Source of the DNA: Candidatus Dojkabacteria bacterium
GTDB lineage: Bacteria > Patescibacteriota > Dojkabacteria > SC72
Direction: 5' to 3'
Length of the DNA stretch: 12,973 nt
Assembly: GCA_012514355.1 (NCBI GenBank)
Contig: JAAZAL010000033.1
Location: forward strand, 1-12,973
The position numbers and the translations under genes are program-made. A model generated the notes under the pieces. It was not told the origin of the DNA. It ran no database searches and worked only from the letters and a program-made list of their open reading frames with translations. Shown piece after piece: positions 12,763-12,973 of this stretch. Every line of letters begins with the position of its first letter. The first letter of the stretch is position 1.

Positions 12763-12973
12763 ATGAGTTCTTCAGGAGATGATTTTTTCAAAGGTTTACT
12801 TTTTGGAGCAGTAATAGGGGCCACAGCTGGTATTTTACTTGCACCACAATCAGGAGTTAAAACAAGAGAAGATATTAAAAAATTAGCACTAGATATGGGA
12901 GACAAAGCACAAGATCTTTACTCCTATGCTAGAAAACAGGTTGAAAAAAAGATTAAGGAGGTAAAAGCTGCTG
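12763..12973 (+). CDS. YtxH-like protein (3' end outside window)
   Basis: An open frame from ATG 12763 runs off the right edge after 70 codons. It begins 'MSSSGDDFFKGLLFGAVIGA', then 'TAGILLAPQSGVKTREDIKK', the hallmark of YtxH-like (gas-vesicle-protein-like, DUF883-related) small membrane proteins: a glycine-rich TM helix ending in 'LLAP-SG--TR' followed by a long amphipathic helix. The helix continues with 'GDKAQDLYSYARKQVEKKIKEV'. These proteins are common and small, and most have no known function; some are induced by stress. The start has no Shine-Dalgarno. AATATT lies 6 nt upstream and TATATT (12736-12741) further away, so a leader of 0-15 nt is possible. The family call is good for the visible part. 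Confidence 0.8.
   Translation, partial: MSSSGDDFFKGLLFGAVIGATAGILLAPQSGVKTREDIKKLALDMGDKAQDLYSYARKQVEKKIKEVKAA

Noticed and set aside
1..12973. CRISPR array, insertion sequence or prophage
   Set aside because: No spaced repeats, transposase motifs, terminal inverted repeats or phage genes were seen on either strand.

Overview
The window is a compact, AT-rich (by eye about one third G+C) bacterial chromosome segment holding 14 protein genes and two tRNA genes. Gaps between genes are mostly under 100 bp and none exceeds 300 bp. The best guess for the organism is a member of the Candidate Phyla Radiation (Patescibacteria). The reasons are short genes, almost no Shine-Dalgarno sequences, several membrane-anchored proteins of unknown function, a 'KIRN-IVH' HEPN-like protein of a type I associate with these genomes, a GerMN/Gmad2 protein in a setting with no sporulation genes, and tRNA genes without encoded CCA. 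TGA works as a stop (for example at 903-905 and 9251-9253), which argues against the TGA=Gly code of Gracilibacteria/Absconditabacteria. I cannot fix the phylum from this window alone.

Layout: 1-1501 (+) is a three-gene operon of single-pass membrane proteins: an extracellular-domain protein cut by the window edge, a membrane-anchored HEPN-like protein, and a signal-peptide/ectodomain/TM protein. Facing it, 2335-1485 (-) encodes a DUF4214-like coiled-coil protein followed by an XRE-type regulator. Then come tRNA-Gly(TCC) and rplS (-), divergent from gpmI (+). gpmI converges with a DUF192-DedA pair (-), and their 3' ends overlap by 54 bp. helD, a two-domain lgt and gatA follow on + (5783-10690). 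A GerMN/Gmad2 protein (-), tRNA-Lys(TTT) (-) and rnhB (-) come next. A small secreted/anchored protein and the start of a YtxH-like gene (+) close the window.

Functions fall into information processing (L19, GatA, RNase HII, HelD, two tRNAs), glycolysis (GpmI) and the cell envelope (Lgt-PAP2, DedA, DUF192, GerMN, YtxH-like and the anchored unknowns).

The most interesting observations are four. First, -10-like hexamers sit 5-9 nt before many start codons, with no Shine-Dalgarno, which suggests widespread leaderless transcription; the pattern is absent at the genes that look translationally coupled. Second, Lgt is fused to a C-terminal PAP2-like membrane domain. Third, the three-gene membrane operon contains an anchored HEPN-like domain. 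Fourth, an XRE regulator pair has a palindrome over its own promoter.
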